DNA from: CAYUYV01 sp964474635
Lineage (GTDB): Bacteria > Pseudomonadota > Alphaproteobacteria > JAJFIK01
Reading direction: 5' to 3'
Assembly (NCBI GenBank): GCA_964474635.1
Contig: CAYYTT010000006.1
Span: 1-64,000 of the forward strand
Length of the DNA stretch: 64,000 nt
Position numbers and translations under genes: made by a program. The notes beneath the pieces are model-generated. The model had not been told where the DNA came from. It searched no databases and saw only the letters and a program-made list of their open reading frames with translations. Below are positions 8,212-16,961 of this stretch, one piece after another (the stretch's first letter is position 1; each line of letters opens with the position of its first letter).

Positions 8212-9630
8212 GTGACGCAACACTACTTCAACGAAATGTATGACGGCGAAGATATTCGCCCGTTTTATTCGCTTGTGGACCGCTGGGTTCAGGAAACCGG
8301 CCTCGATACGCTCCGCTTCCGGGCGAACGAGGCGGCGACCCTGTTCCGCAAAATCGGCATCACCTTCGCTGTTTATGGCGAGGACGGGGATCCGGAACGC
8401 TTGATCCCGTTCGACCTGGTGCCCCGGGTCTTCGGCAGTTCCGAATGGGCGCACATCGAGGCCGGCGTGATGCAGCGTGCCCGCGCCCTCAACGCGTTCT
8501 TGAGCGATATCTACGGCGATGCAGAGATCGTGAAAGCGGGCGTCATTCCCGCCGATATCTCCTTCGGAAATGCCGCCTTCGAACCGATCATGCAGGAGAT
8601 CCGGCCGCCGCGCGGGGTCTTCAGCCATGTGATCGGCGTCGATGTGGTGCGGGTGTCGGCCGGCGAATATTACGTTTTGGAAGACAATTGCCGCACGCCG
8701 TCGGGCATTTCCTACGTCCTGGAAAACCGTGAAATCATGTCGCGGATGTTCCCGGATCTGATCCATGAAGCGCGCATCCGCCCCGTGGACAGCTATCCGG
8801 ATCTGTTGCGCAGCGTACTGAAGGACATGGCGCCGCGCCAGTGTGAAGGTGAGCCGCGCCAGGTGGTCCTCACGCCAGGCTACTTGAACAGCGCCTATTA
8901 CGAGCACTCGTTCCTGGCCGATAAAATGGGCATTGAACTCGTCGAGGGCCCGGACCTGTTCACCGAGGACGGCAAGGTCTACATGCGCACGACCCGCGGG
9001 CCCCAACGGGTCGACGTGATCTACCGGCGCATCGACGATGCCTTCCTTGATCCGCAGTTCTTCCGCAAGGACTCGGTGCTCGGCGTCAAAGGGCTGATCG
9101 AGGCATACCGCAACGGGGCCGTGACGTTGGCCAATGCCCCCGGCACCGGGGTCGCCGATGACAAGGCGGTCTATACTTATGTCCCGGACATGGTGAAGTT
9201 CTACCTGGCCGAGGAACCGATCCTGTCCAATGTGCCGACCTGGCGCTGCCGTGACCGCTCAGACCTCACCTATGTCCTTGAAAACCTCAAAGATCTGGTG
9301 GTCAAGGAAGTCCATGGTTCGGGCGGTTACGGCATGCTGATCGGGCCGAAATCAACGGCGGCCGAATGCGAGGAGTTCCGCAAGCGGATCGTCGCCAATC
9401 CCCACAACTACATCGCCCAGCCGACCCTGTCCCTGTCGACCTGCCCCTGCCTCGTGGAGGAAGGGCTGGCGCCGCGCCATGTGGATTTCCGGCCCTTTGT
9501 GCTGACCGGCGCGCGCATGGAAGTGATCCCGGGAGGCCTCACCCGGGTTGCCTTGCGCAAGGGCTCGCTGGTGGTCAATTCGAGCCAGGGCGGCGGAGTT
9601 AAAGACACTTGGGTTCTGGACGCGGAGTAA
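8212..9630 (+). CDS. Circularly permuted ATP-grasp protein, type 2 (DUF404/DUF407 family)
   Basis: This 472-residue enzyme belongs to the circularly permuted ATP-grasp family predicted to form amide bonds (COOH-NH2 ligation) using ATP. Family features are the N-terminal FNEMYDGEDIRPFY, VIGVDVVRVSAGEYYVLEDN, RTPSGISYVLENRE, and the nucleotide-binding Gly-rich VVKEVHGSGGYGMLIGP (around 370-385). The GTG at 8212 is chosen over the longer open frame because GGGGAGG lies about 9 nt upstream and the product then starts like its family. It is followed after 4 nt by the alpha-E gene and then the proteasome-like gene. In known clusters these co-occur and are thought to synthesise a short peptide or tag proteins; the substrate is unknown. 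Confidence 0.93.
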   Translation: MTQHYFNEMYDGEDIRPFYSLVDRWVQETGLDTLRFRANEAATLFRKIGITFAVYGEDGDPERLIPFDLVPRVFGSSEWAHIEAGVMQRARALNAFLSDIYGDAEIVKAGVIPADISFGNAAFEPIMQEIRPPRGVFSHVIGVDVVRVSAGEYYVLEDNCRTPSGISYVLENREIMSRMFPDLIHEARIRPVDSYPDLLRSVLKDMAPRQCEGEPRQVVLTPGYLNSAYYEHSFLADKMGIELVEGPDLFTEDGKVYMRTTRGPQRVDVIYRRIDDAFLDPQFFRKDSVLGVKGLIEAYRNGAVTLANAPGTGVADDKAVYTYVPDMVKFYLAEEPILSNVPTWRCRDRSDLTYVLENLKDLVVKEVHGSGGYGMLIGPKSTAAECEEFRKRIVANPHNYIAQPTLSLSTCPCLVEEGLAPRHVDFRPFVLTGARMEVIPGGLTRVALRKGSLVVNSSQGGGVKDTWVLDAE

Positions 9631-9634
9631 GATC

Positions 9635-10615
9635 ATGCTGAGCCGTACCGCGGAAAATCTTTACTGGCTCGCCCGCTATCTGGAGCGCGCCGAAAACAAC
9701 GCCCGCCTCGTGGACATGGGCAATCGCATGGCCGCCCTGCCCGCCAGCGACGAGGACCGGGCCCAGGAATGGGCCTCGGTGGTGATCAGCGCCGGTGTCG
9801 GTGCCCAGTATCCCCACCTGTTCCAGCATGCGACCCAGGCCAGCGTCGCGCGCTATCTGCTGCTTGAGCAGGAAAACACCTCCAGCGTTTATTCCTGTTT
9901 CCATCAGGCGCGCCGTAATGCCCGCGCGGTGCGCACGGCCCTGTCCTCGGAAATGTGGGAGGCGATCAACGACGCCTGGATCCATATCCAGCAGCGTGAC
10001 AACACCTTCATCAGTGGCGGCGCCCTTGCCGATTTCATCGACTGGGTGCGCAGCCGGGGCGCCCTGTTCCGCGGCTTCGTGGACAGCGCCATGCTGCGCG
10101 ATGACAGCTACGATTTCGTGCGCATGGGGACCTTCATCGAGCGCGCCGACAGCACCGCTCGGCTCCTTGACGTGAAATATCACGTGCTGGTGCCCGAATG
10201 GTCCGGGGTGGGCGGGATCATCGACAAATATCAGTGGATCTCGATCCTGCGCGCTGCGAGTTCCCTGCGCAGTTATCACAGCATCAATGAGGGGGCGGTG
10301 ACCGCCTGGGGCGTGACCGAGTTCATGACCCTGCAGACCGACAGCCCGCGCTCCTTGATCCATTGCTGGGAAGGCATCGCCTACCATTTGGAGCGGCTCA
10401 GCCAGGCCTATGGCGCCGAATACGAGTGCCACGCAATCGCGCGCGAACTCGTCGCCGAAATGCGGGCCGAAACCATCGAAAGCATTTTGGCCAGCGGCCT
10501 GCACGAATTTTTGTCCGCCTTCATCGCGAAGACCTCGATCCTGTCTCGCCTGATCGCGGACGCCTATGGTTTCGGCGCCGGGACCGCGCCCAGTCTGGCT
10601 GGCCCCGCGTCTTGA
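9635..10615 (+). CDS. Alpha-E domain protein (DUF403)
   Basis: An all-helical 326-residue protein beginning LSRTAENLYWLARYLERAEN, the diagnostic start of the alpha-E family, and containing FIERADSTARLLDVKYH and LEQENTSSVYSCFHQARRNA. Its role is not biochemically defined; it is the regular partner of circularly permuted ATP-grasp ligases and is proposed to act with them. GGAG overlaps the end of the ATP-grasp gene, so the two are almost certainly cotranslated. The downstream gene starts 49 nt later. Confidence 0.93.
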   Translation: MLSRTAENLYWLARYLERAENNARLVDMGNRMAALPASDEDRAQEWASVVISAGVGAQYPHLFQHATQASVARYLLLEQENTSSVYSCFHQARRNARAVRTALSSEMWEAINDAWIHIQQRDNTFISGGALADFIDWVRSRGALFRGFVDSAMLRDDSYDFVRMGTFIERADSTARLLDVKYHVLVPEWSGVGGIIDKYQWISILRAASSLRSYHSINEGAVTAWGVTEFMTLQTDSPRSLIHCWEGIAYHLERLSQAYGAEYECHAIARELVAEMRAETIESILASGLHEFLSAFIAKTSILSRLIADAYGFGAGTAPSLAGPAS

Positions 10616-10664
10616 TGCCCTGCCGCCCGAGGGCCGGACGGGCTCGCTCCGTAGAGGGACGGAT

Positions 10665-11396
10665 ATGACGTACTGCATCGCCATGAAACTGGACGCAGGT
10701 CTGGTTCTCTTGGCCGATACCCGAACGAATGCGGGCATCGATAACATTTCCACTTTCCGTAAAATGTTCACCTGGTCCGTCCCCGGAGAACGGGCCGTGG
10801 CCCTGCTGACAAGCGGTAACCTGGCCATCACCCAGGCCGTGGTCAGTCAACTCCAGGAACGCATCGATTATCCCCAGGACGGCGTGCCGACCCTGCTGAC
10901 GGTTGAGACCATGTTCGAGGTCGTGCAGCTCGTCGCCGACACCATGCGCGATGTCCAATCCCGCTATGGCCCGGCCCTCGCCGCCATGAACGAAAACGCC
11001 CTCGCCTCCATCGTGGTGGCGGGCCAACGCATGGGCGGCGTGCCGCGCCTGTTCCTGGTCTATGCCGCCGGAAACTTCATCGAGGCGACCGACGATACGC
11101 CTTATTTCCAGATCGGCGAGACCAAATACGGCAAACCCATCCTGGATCAGGTCATGTCCCTTGATTTGTCCGTGCAGGAGGGGGTGACGCTTGGCCTTTT
11201 GTCCATGGCGTCCACCATGCGCTCGAACCTGTCCGTGGGCATGCCCATCGATGTGGCCGTGGTTTCGCGCGACCGGTTCGCCTTTGATCAGATCCGACGG
11301 ATCGAGGCGGATGACCAGGCCTTTTGGGATCTGTCCAATGCCTGGTCGGCCAAGCTGAAAGCCTCGTTTGAAGACCTGCGCTCCATGATTGTGTGA
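10665..11396 (+). CDS. Proteasome-type peptidase, Anbu (BPH) family
   Basis: A 243-residue Ntn-hydrolase related to HslV and proteasome beta subunits. The product begins MTYCIAMKLDAGLVLL; after Met removal Thr2 is the expected nucleophile, and DTRTNAG supplies the conserved Asp of the fold, with FRKMF carrying the conserved Lys near residue 33. Anbu proteins assemble into open helical or ring-like oligomers in other bacteria and have little measured protease activity. The ATG at 10665 is fixed by the catalytic Thr next to it and by GAGGGA upstream. It ends the plus-strand arm of the ATP-grasp/alpha-E/transglutaminase cluster, suggesting it processes the product of the ligase. Confidence 0.92.
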   Translation: MTYCIAMKLDAGLVLLADTRTNAGIDNISTFRKMFTWSVPGERAVALLTSGNLAITQAVVSQLQERIDYPQDGVPTLLTVETMFEVVQLVADTMRDVQSRYGPALAAMNENALASIVVAGQRMGGVPRLFLVYAAGNFIEATDDTPYFQIGETKYGKPILDQVMSLDLSVQEGVTLGLLSMASTMRSNLSVGMPIDVAVVSRDRFAFDQIRRIEADDQAFWDLSNAWSAKLKASFEDLRSMIV

Positions 11397-11577
11397 GGCC
11401 GGCGCGCGCTCTCCTGCTGTCCGCAAACCGATCATCGCTCCGTTCCAATGCGATAATTCCCGCCGGCCGGCGCCCCGCGGCGGCGCCGATTGACCTGCCG
11501 CAGCGCTGCCTTTTAGGCTGCTTGCCAGAAGATCGTGGACATTGCTGACAACAAAACCCAAACGGGAGGCAGCCCTT

Positions 11578-13047
11578 ATGAACAGGCGCGTGGTGATCAT
11601 CGGTGCGGGGCTCGGCGGCTTGTGCGCCGCCATCAAGCTTCGCGAGGCGGGTGTGCAGGACCTCCTGGTGCTTGACCGGAACCCTCGCGTGGGCGGGGTG
11701 TGGCACGAGAACAGTTATCCCGGCTGCGCCTGCGACGTGCCGGTGGTTCTCTATCAATATTCCTTCGCGCCCAGTTTGAACTGGAGCCGCCATTTCCCAA
11801 GCGCCCAGGAAGTCCAGGCCTATGCGGAGGAATTGGTGGACAGTTTTCAACTGCGCCCGCACCTGCGTCTGGGCGTGGCCGCGCACCGGGCCGAATGGCT
11901 TGAGGATCAGGCCGTGTGGCATATCACGCTCGATGACGGAACAGTCATTGAGGCCGATGCCATCATCGGCGCCCTGGGGCAGCTCAATCGCCCCGCCCTG
12001 CCGGACATTCCGGGCCGGGACGACTTTAAGGGGCCGGCCATGCATTCGGCCCGCTGGGACCACGATGTGGATTTCGCGGGCAAGCGTGTCGGCGTGATCG
12101 GCTCGGCGGCGAGCGCCGTGCAACTCATTCCGGAAGTGGCCAAGACGGCCGGCCATGTGACGGTCTATCAGCGCACGCCCAATTGGATCGTGCCGCGCCG
12201 GGACCGGGCGGTGAGCCCTGAGGAAATCGCCCTCGCCCTGACGATCCCCGACAAGGCAGGTGAGCTTAACGATATCCATCGGCGCATGCATTACGAGAAC
12301 GCCGATTATTTCACCTGGCAGGTGTTTTCCTGGACGCCGGAGGGCCGGGCAGCCTTCACCAGAATCGCGACGGATCACCTTGAAGAGCAGGTCCCCGACG
12401 CGGCGCTTCGGGCTAAGCTGCTGCCGGACTACCCCATTGGCTGCAAACGGGTTCTCGTGTGCGACGATTTCTACCCGGCCCTTATGCGCGACACTGTCGA
12501 TCTTGTCACGGAGGGTATTGCGCGCATCCGCGAGGACGGTGTTGAAACGCGGGATGCCTCGCGTCACCACCACGATATTCTCGTTTATGCCACTGGCTTC
12601 GAGACGACCGGATGGCATTGGTCCGTCGACGTCATCGGCCGGTTCGGTCAAAGCCTCATCCAGCGCTGGGCGGATCGTCCCGAAGCCTATCTCGGCATCA
12701 CGGTGACGGACTACCCTAATTTCTTCGTGCTCTATGGCCCCAACACAAATCTGGGGCACAACTCGATCACCTTCATGCTGGAGCGCCAGGTGGACTACAT
12801 CATCAAGGCACTCCAAACCCTTGATGATGTGGGCGCCAAGGCTCTCTCTCCGACCGCCGAGGCCCAGAGCCGCTTCAACCGGCAGCTCCAGGATGATTTG
12901 AGCAAAACCGTGTGGGCCGACCCCGCTTGCGTGTCCTGGTACAAGGATGGCCAGGGACGCATCACCCAGAACTGGTCGAACCACACCCGCGCCTATGCGG
13001 CCGAAACGGCAGAGGTCAAGCGCCAGGATTATCAGTTCGTCCGCTGA
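11578..13047 (+). CDS. Flavin-containing monooxygenase, Baeyer-Villiger-like
   Basis: A 489-residue FAD/NADPH enzyme that should insert oxygen into a ketone or heteroatom substrate. The FAD Rossmann motif is GAGLGG at residues 9-14, the NADPH Rossmann motif is GVIGSAASAVQLIPEVA, and between them is FKGPAMHSARWDHD, a version of the Baeyer-Villiger fingerprint FxGxxxHxxxW in which the usual following Pro is Asp. YATGFETTGWHW matches the conserved ATGF block. The ATG at 11578 has GGGAGG upstream. A serine hydrolase gene follows by 79 bp, which could hydrolyse an ester product, but pairing is only by proximity. Confidence 0.9.
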   Translation: MNRRVVIIGAGLGGLCAAIKLREAGVQDLLVLDRNPRVGGVWHENSYPGCACDVPVVLYQYSFAPSLNWSRHFPSAQEVQAYAEELVDSFQLRPHLRLGVAAHRAEWLEDQAVWHITLDDGTVIEADAIIGALGQLNRPALPDIPGRDDFKGPAMHSARWDHDVDFAGKRVGVIGSAASAVQLIPEVAKTAGHVTVYQRTPNWIVPRRDRAVSPEEIALALTIPDKAGELNDIHRRMHYENADYFTWQVFSWTPEGRAAFTRIATDHLEEQVPDAALRAKLLPDYPIGCKRVLVCDDFYPALMRDTVDLVTEGIARIREDGVETRDASRHHHDILVYATGFETTGWHWSVDVIGRFGQSLIQRWADRPEAYLGITVTDYPNFFVLYGPNTNLGHNSITFMLERQVDYIIKALQTLDDVGAKALSPTAEAQSRFNRQLQDDLSKTVWADPACVSWYKDGQGRITQNWSNHTRAYAAETAEVKRQDYQFVR

Positions 13048-13126
13048 CGGGACCGCCACCGGCGGCCGCCTAAGGCATGAAGCCATGGGGCGTGAAGCCA
13101 AAGGCGTGAACAAAGGGAGGCGTGGC

Positions 13127-14401
13127 ATGCCGACACGGCGTCACATCGTTCAGGGGCTTGCCGCCGCGTCCGGCGCAATGGTTGCCGGTTTTGACGCGCC
13201 CGCCCCGTCCGCCCGCACACCGGCCGCTGTTCTTGGGAAGCTTTCGGCCCTTATGGGCCGTCTTCCAAGCGCGCAGGCCGGCGTCGTGCTCCATGTGGCG
13301 CGCGGCGGTGAGATGCTTTACGCCGGCAGTGCCGGGTTCGCGGGCGGGCTCGACCCCATTGAACCGGCGCAGGGCGCGCCGCGACGGCCCATGAAGGCGG
13401 ACACCATGGTCCGTGTGGCCTCGGTTTCCAAGATGGCCGTCGCCTTGACGGCGGCGGATGTCCTGGCACGGATCGGCGAAGGTTTCGAGGCAGATGCGGC
13501 CAAATGGCTGCCGGGTCTGCGCAATCCGGCCTTCCCGGAGCGGCCGATCACCCTCGCGCACCTCCTGGCGCACACCTCCAGCCTGCGCGATCCGGAGGCC
13601 TATTGGATCGCCGCGCCGGGGCGGATTGAAACCATCCTTCAGGCCAGCCCCTATGGCGCGCAGGCGCCTGGCACCTATTTCACCTACTGCAATTTCAATT
13701 TCGGCGTTCTGGCGACCATCCTGGAGCGGATGAGCGGCACCCGCTTTGACAGTCTCGCCCTGCAAACCCTCGCGGGGCTCGGTTTGCCGGGCGGGTTCAA
13801 CTGGTCGGGCGTGCCCCGGGCCCGGCGCGAGGCCGGCGCGACGCTTTATCGGATCGTGGACGGCGACTGGCGGATCCAGACCGACGGTCCCGATATCCTT
13901 GCCATGGCGGACCCGTTGTGGCTCCACGAGGACGGCTTCACCCTGGCGCAGTACGAAGTGGGGTCGAATGGCACGCTGTTCTCGCCCCAAGGGGGCCTGC
14001 GCACGGATGTGGCCACGGCCGCGCGGCTGGCCAAGACCATCGCCGGCCGCCCCGACCTTGCCCGCATGGTCTGGCGCCATGATCCGCAAGCCAATAATGG
14101 CGATACCCTCGGCGGCCTTTACGAGGCCTCGGGCCTTGGCTGCTTCGAATGGCGCCCTGAAAGCGCGCCGATCCGTGGTCAACGGATGATCGGCCATGAC
14201 GGCGAGGCCTATGGCCTGTATTCCGGCGCCTGGTGGCTGCCTGACATGGACGCGGAAATCGGCTTCGCCATCACGGGAACGCCGCAGGGCGAGCAGCCCC
14301 CAAGCGATCATCCGGGCTACAATCTCTGGTGCAAAACCCTGTTCGACACCGCGGCCGGTATTCTGGGCCTGGGCGGCAAAGCGCCGGAGGCACAGCCATG
14401 A
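13127..14401 (+). CDS. Exported serine hydrolase, beta-lactamase/PBP4*-like (class C fold)
   Basis: A 424-residue protein with a probable twin-arginine signal (TRRHIVQGLAAASGAMVAG). The catalytic SxxK is Ser99-Val-Ser-Lys102 (VRVASVSKMAVAL), the second motif is Tyr-Cys-Asn in TYCNFNFGVL, and the HDGEAYGLYSG segment stands for the third (KTG-like) motif. This family includes esterases, D-amino peptidases and carboxypeptidases as well as beta-lactamases; substrate is not predictable. The ATG at 13127 has GGGAGG 6 nt upstream. The stop overlaps the next gene by ATGA. Confidence 0.88.
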   Translation: MPTRRHIVQGLAAASGAMVAGFDAPAPSARTPAAVLGKLSALMGRLPSAQAGVVLHVARGGEMLYAGSAGFAGGLDPIEPAQGAPRRPMKADTMVRVASVSKMAVALTAADVLARIGEGFEADAAKWLPGLRNPAFPERPITLAHLLAHTSSLRDPEAYWIAAPGRIETILQASPYGAQAPGTYFTYCNFNFGVLATILERMSGTRFDSLALQTLAGLGLPGGFNWSGVPRARREAGATLYRIVDGDWRIQTDGPDILAMADPLWLHEDGFTLAQYEVGSNGTLFSPQGGLRTDVATAARLAKTIAGRPDLARMVWRHDPQANNGDTLGGLYEASGLGCFEWRPESAPIRGQRMIGHDGEAYGLYSGAWWLPDMDAEIGFAITGTPQGEQPPSDHPGYNLWCKTLFDTAAGILGLGGKAPEAQP

Positions 14402-14886
14402 CCGTCACGATCAGACCGCTCGGGCCAGAAGACCGGGACGCCTGGACCCGGCTCTGGCGTGCCTATCTCGCCTTCTACCGTACGAGCCGGCCGGACATCG
14501 TCTATGAGACGCTGTGGTCCAGGCTGATGGGCGATCATCCCTATGACGGGCATGGCCTCATCGCGCTGGTCGACGGCGCGCCCGCGGGCCTGGCGCACTA
14601 TTACTTTCAGCGTCACGGCTGGTCGATAGAGGACGTCACCTACCTCCAGGACCTTTATGTGGACCCGGATCAACGGGGCACGGGGATGGGCCGTGCCCTG
14701 ATCGAGGCCGTCTACCAGGCGGCGGATGCGGCGGGCCGCCCGTCGGTCTATTGGACCACGGAGCAGGACAATGTCACGGCCCGCCGGCTCTACGACCGCA
14801 TCGGCACGGTCACCAAATTCATTCGCTATACGCGCCCCTCTCCCACGGGCGGCGGTTCCGACCATCAAGACCCGGCGCGGGAGTGA
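14398..14886 (+). CDS. GNAT family N-acetyltransferase
   Basis: A 162-residue acyltransferase using acetyl-CoA. The fold is visible as MTVTIRPLGPEDRDAW, LQDLYVDPDQRGTGMGRALI (the acetyl-CoA pyrophosphate loop RxxGxG/A) and WTTEQDNVTARRLYDRIG at the C-terminus. It starts within the stop codon of the serine hydrolase (ATGA), indicating translational coupling. The acceptor is unknown; the family acts on amines of antibiotics, amino acids or proteins. Confidence 0.9.
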   Translation: MTVTIRPLGPEDRDAWTRLWRAYLAFYRTSRPDIVYETLWSRLMGDHPYDGHGLIALVDGAPAGLAHYYFQRHGWSIEDVTYLQDLYVDPDQRGTGMGRALIEAVYQAADAAGRPSVYWTTEQDNVTARRLYDRIGTVTKFIRYTRPSPTGGGSDHQDPARE

Positions 14887-14891
14887 GTGAT

Positions 14892-15254
14892 ATGGATTGG
14901 CTTGTCCGGGTGAGTTGGCTGGCCCTTGCGGCACTGCACGTGGCGCCGTCCCTGCCCTTGTTTGTGCCCTCCATGGTGAAGCGGCTTTACGGCGTTGATC
15001 CGCAGGGCGTTTTGGGCAGTCTCCTGGTCCACCGGGCCGCGCTGTTCGTGATCGCGGTGGTGGCCGCGCTGATGGCGCTGGCCGATCCGGCCGCCCGCAA
15101 GCTGGCGACGCTTGTCCTTGCCATCAGCATGGTGAGTTTTCTTGTGATCTACTGGCGCGCGGGTCTGCCCGAAGGCCCGCTCCGAACCATTGCCGGCGCC
15201 GATGCCCTCGGCCTTGTCCCGCTCGCAATCGTCGCCTACGCCGCCTGGCGATGA
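14892..15254 (+). CDS. Small multi-pass membrane protein
   Basis: A 120-residue hydrophobic protein with about four predicted membrane helices (WLALAALHVAPSLPLFV, AALFVIAVVAALMALA, LATLVLAISMVSFLVIYW, LGLVPLAIVAYAAW). I do not recognise a family and no charged catalytic motif is visible. It lies 5 nt after the GNAT gene, with GAGTGAGTG before the ATG, so it belongs to the same transcript. It converges with the methyltransferase gene, leaving 3 bp between stops. Confidence 0.75.
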   Translation: MDWLVRVSWLALAALHVAPSLPLFVPSMVKRLYGVDPQGVLGSLLVHRAALFVIAVVAALMALADPAARKLATLVLAISMVSFLVIYWRAGLPEGPLRTIAGADALGLVPLAIVAYAAWR

Positions 15255-15257
15255 GCG

Positions 15258-16520
15258 TCAGTTCACGGCAAGATTGACCGGGTTGAGACCACCCGCCCGC
15301 AGGCGAGAGACAATCGCCTCCGCCTGGGCCGGTCCTGCCGCAACGAGGACCGTCAGGGGGCGGTCCTTAGCCTCATCAACCGTCAGCACCGGCCGGCCCA
15401 GATGCGGCGTGCCGGCCTTCGCGTCATCGATGAACATGGTGGGGCGCAGGTCGGGCACGAGGTCGCACAACACCGCGCTATAGGGTCCGGTGCCGTAGAC
15501 CGCGAGCGCCTGGCCGCTGGTCTTGGCGACCGCCTCCGCATCGCGGGCCTTCATGGCCGCCCGCTCCCACCAGCTGCCATGCCCCGCAAAGAGGCTGCGC
15601 ACGTCTTCAAGCTCATCCTGGGTCGCGCCCAGCGGCGCCTGGGGCTCACCGGCCCGGGCGATGACATGCCAGCCGGCGATGAAATCGTGGCTTTCCAGAA
15701 CATCGAAGCCGGCCTCGCGCAGGAAGGCCAGAAACCGTGGCCGGGTCACGAGGAAGCTGCGATCCCAGAAATGCGGCGCCGTCTGATCGCTTTCCAAAAC
15801 CGTCAGTTCAAGGCTGACCAGCGCTTCAGCCGCGCACACGGCACGGATCTTTTTCAGCTGCGCCAGCGGCGCGGCGTTGTGAAACACATCGTGGGCGGCC
15901 ACCACGTCGAAATCACGCCCGGCAAAGAGCATGGGATCGAAGGACGCGCGCAGGAAGCCGGGCCGGCCGTTGATCGGCGGCCAATCCTCGGTCAGATCCG
16001 CGGCCGTATCGATGCCGATGGCGCGCCAGTCCTGGAAAGTGTGGGCAATCCGCCGGGTCAAATGGCCGGCGCCGCAGGAAATGTCGAGAAACTCCCCCGT
16101 CACCCGCCCCATGGCGGACACATGGTCCAGAAAGCGCGGCTCGATCAGGCTGCGTTTGCCGTGGGCCTTGCCCTCGATGATGACGATCTCATCCTTGGAG
16201 CCTGCTCCGGTCCGCGCCACGCGGGCCTGGAGGTCGAGCAGAACGCTCGGCCGATCGAGAACCGTCTCGATAATGCCGCAGGCCGGGCACAGCAGCCGTT
16301 CCGCCGTGCACGGTCCGATCCGGCCCGGCTTGTCCGCCTGCCCCAGCTGGGCCGAGACAAGGGGATAGGCATCACCGTCGAGCCGCGTCAGGACGATTTT
16401 GGGCGCATCGCTCCCGCAGTTCGAGCAGCTGTGCGCACGACCCGGCGCTTTGGTGCCAAGGGTGTCTTGCTCGCCGGTTTGGAACGGGATGGTCACGGAT
16501 TGTCCTTTCACGCCAGTCAT
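15258..16520 (-). CDS. SAM-dependent methyltransferase with N-terminal zinc module (sugar C-methyltransferase-like)
   Basis: A 420-residue three-part protein. Residues to about 95 carry a Cys4-like zinc module (CSNC and CPAC) like that of NDP-sugar C-methyltransferases. The middle is a class I methyltransferase with the SAM loop FLDISCGAGHLTRRIA and the acidic IGIDTA strand. The C-terminal 100 residues have a Rossmann-like VYGTGPYSAVL, as in the C-terminal domain of that family. The ATG at 16520 is chosen because GGAGG lies 8 nt upstream; the open frame extends seven codons further. No sugar biosynthesis genes are adjacent, so the acceptor is uncertain. Confidence 0.82.
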   Translation of the reverse strand: MTGVKGQSVTIPFQTGEQDTLGTKAPGRAHSCSNCGSDAPKIVLTRLDGDAYPLVSAQLGQADKPGRIGPCTAERLLCPACGIIETVLDRPSVLLDLQARVARTGAGSKDEIVIIEGKAHGKRSLIEPRFLDHVSAMGRVTGEFLDISCGAGHLTRRIAHTFQDWRAIGIDTAADLTEDWPPINGRPGFLRASFDPMLFAGRDFDVVAAHDVFHNAAPLAQLKKIRAVCAAEALVSLELTVLESDQTAPHFWDRSFLVTRPRFLAFLREAGFDVLESHDFIAGWHVIARAGEPQAPLGATQDELEDVRSLFAGHGSWWERAAMKARDAEAVAKTSGQALAVYGTGPYSAVLCDLVPDLRPTMFIDDAKAGTPHLGRPVLTVDEAKDRPLTVLVAAGPAQAEAIVSRLRAGGLNPVNLAVN

Positions 16521-16961
16521 GGGCGACGCCTCCATGGACACACGTTACAGCGGTCCCGTTAACCCTCAGTTGCCACGTCCGCGAGTGGCACCCGCCCTTC
16601 GCGCCGCCGGCCCGTCCTGCACAACACCCGCGGCATCGGGGGCATTCCAACGGCCCGCAAGCGCCCTGCTGCGCCGCGTGCCATCGAAGCGCGACGGACC
16701 AAGGGGCCAAAGCCAGAGCCAGATCCTCGTGATCGGAAGCGCTTGCCCAAACCACACAGATTGCGCACCATCCGGGGCAAACTCGTGTGGCATGGGAGGC
16801 TTTCTTATGATCTGCGGGTGGCTCCAACGGGAGATGAACGGCCGCGGGGGGATACCCGGCCGTCTGCCGCACGCAAAGACAGCACGCCGCCAATGGGAAT
16901 TTGGCCGTGCCGATTCTCTTACGACGGATGCAGATTAGCGCTTGACAGGCAGGGGGTACAA
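16521..16961. other. Intergenic stretch between divergent genes
   Basis: This 441-bp region separates the divergent methyltransferase and M1 peptidase genes. It holds one small open frame with a good ribosome-binding site (listed separately) and a TTGACA at 16942-16947. That hexamer lacks a convincing -10 at the correct distance and lies so close to ATG 16962 that, if real, it would favour the later start at 17040 for the peptidase. Confidence 0.4.
16807..16938 (+). CDS. Possible small protein upstream of the M1 peptidase
   Basis: A 43-codon open frame starts at an ATG 7 nt after a consensus GGGAGG and ends 23 bp before the peptidase start. The product begins MICGWLQREMNGRGG and is basic with no membrane segment. 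The ribosome-binding site is as good as any in the window, but composition is unremarkable and there is no homology evidence. It could be a small protein, a leader peptide, or chance. Confidence 0.25.
   Translation: MICGWLQREMNGRGGIPGRLPHAKTARRQWEFGRADSLTTDAD

Noticed and set aside
11397..11577. Terminator with GGCGCC repeats after the Anbu gene
   Set aside because: GGCGCC motifs near 11471-11487 are self-palindromic and common in this GC-rich DNA; there is no T-tract or longer stem.
16942..16947. TTGACA as -35 box of the M1 peptidase promoter
   Set aside because: No acceptable -10 hexamer 16-18 bp downstream, and it would lie within 15 bp of the best-supported start codon.
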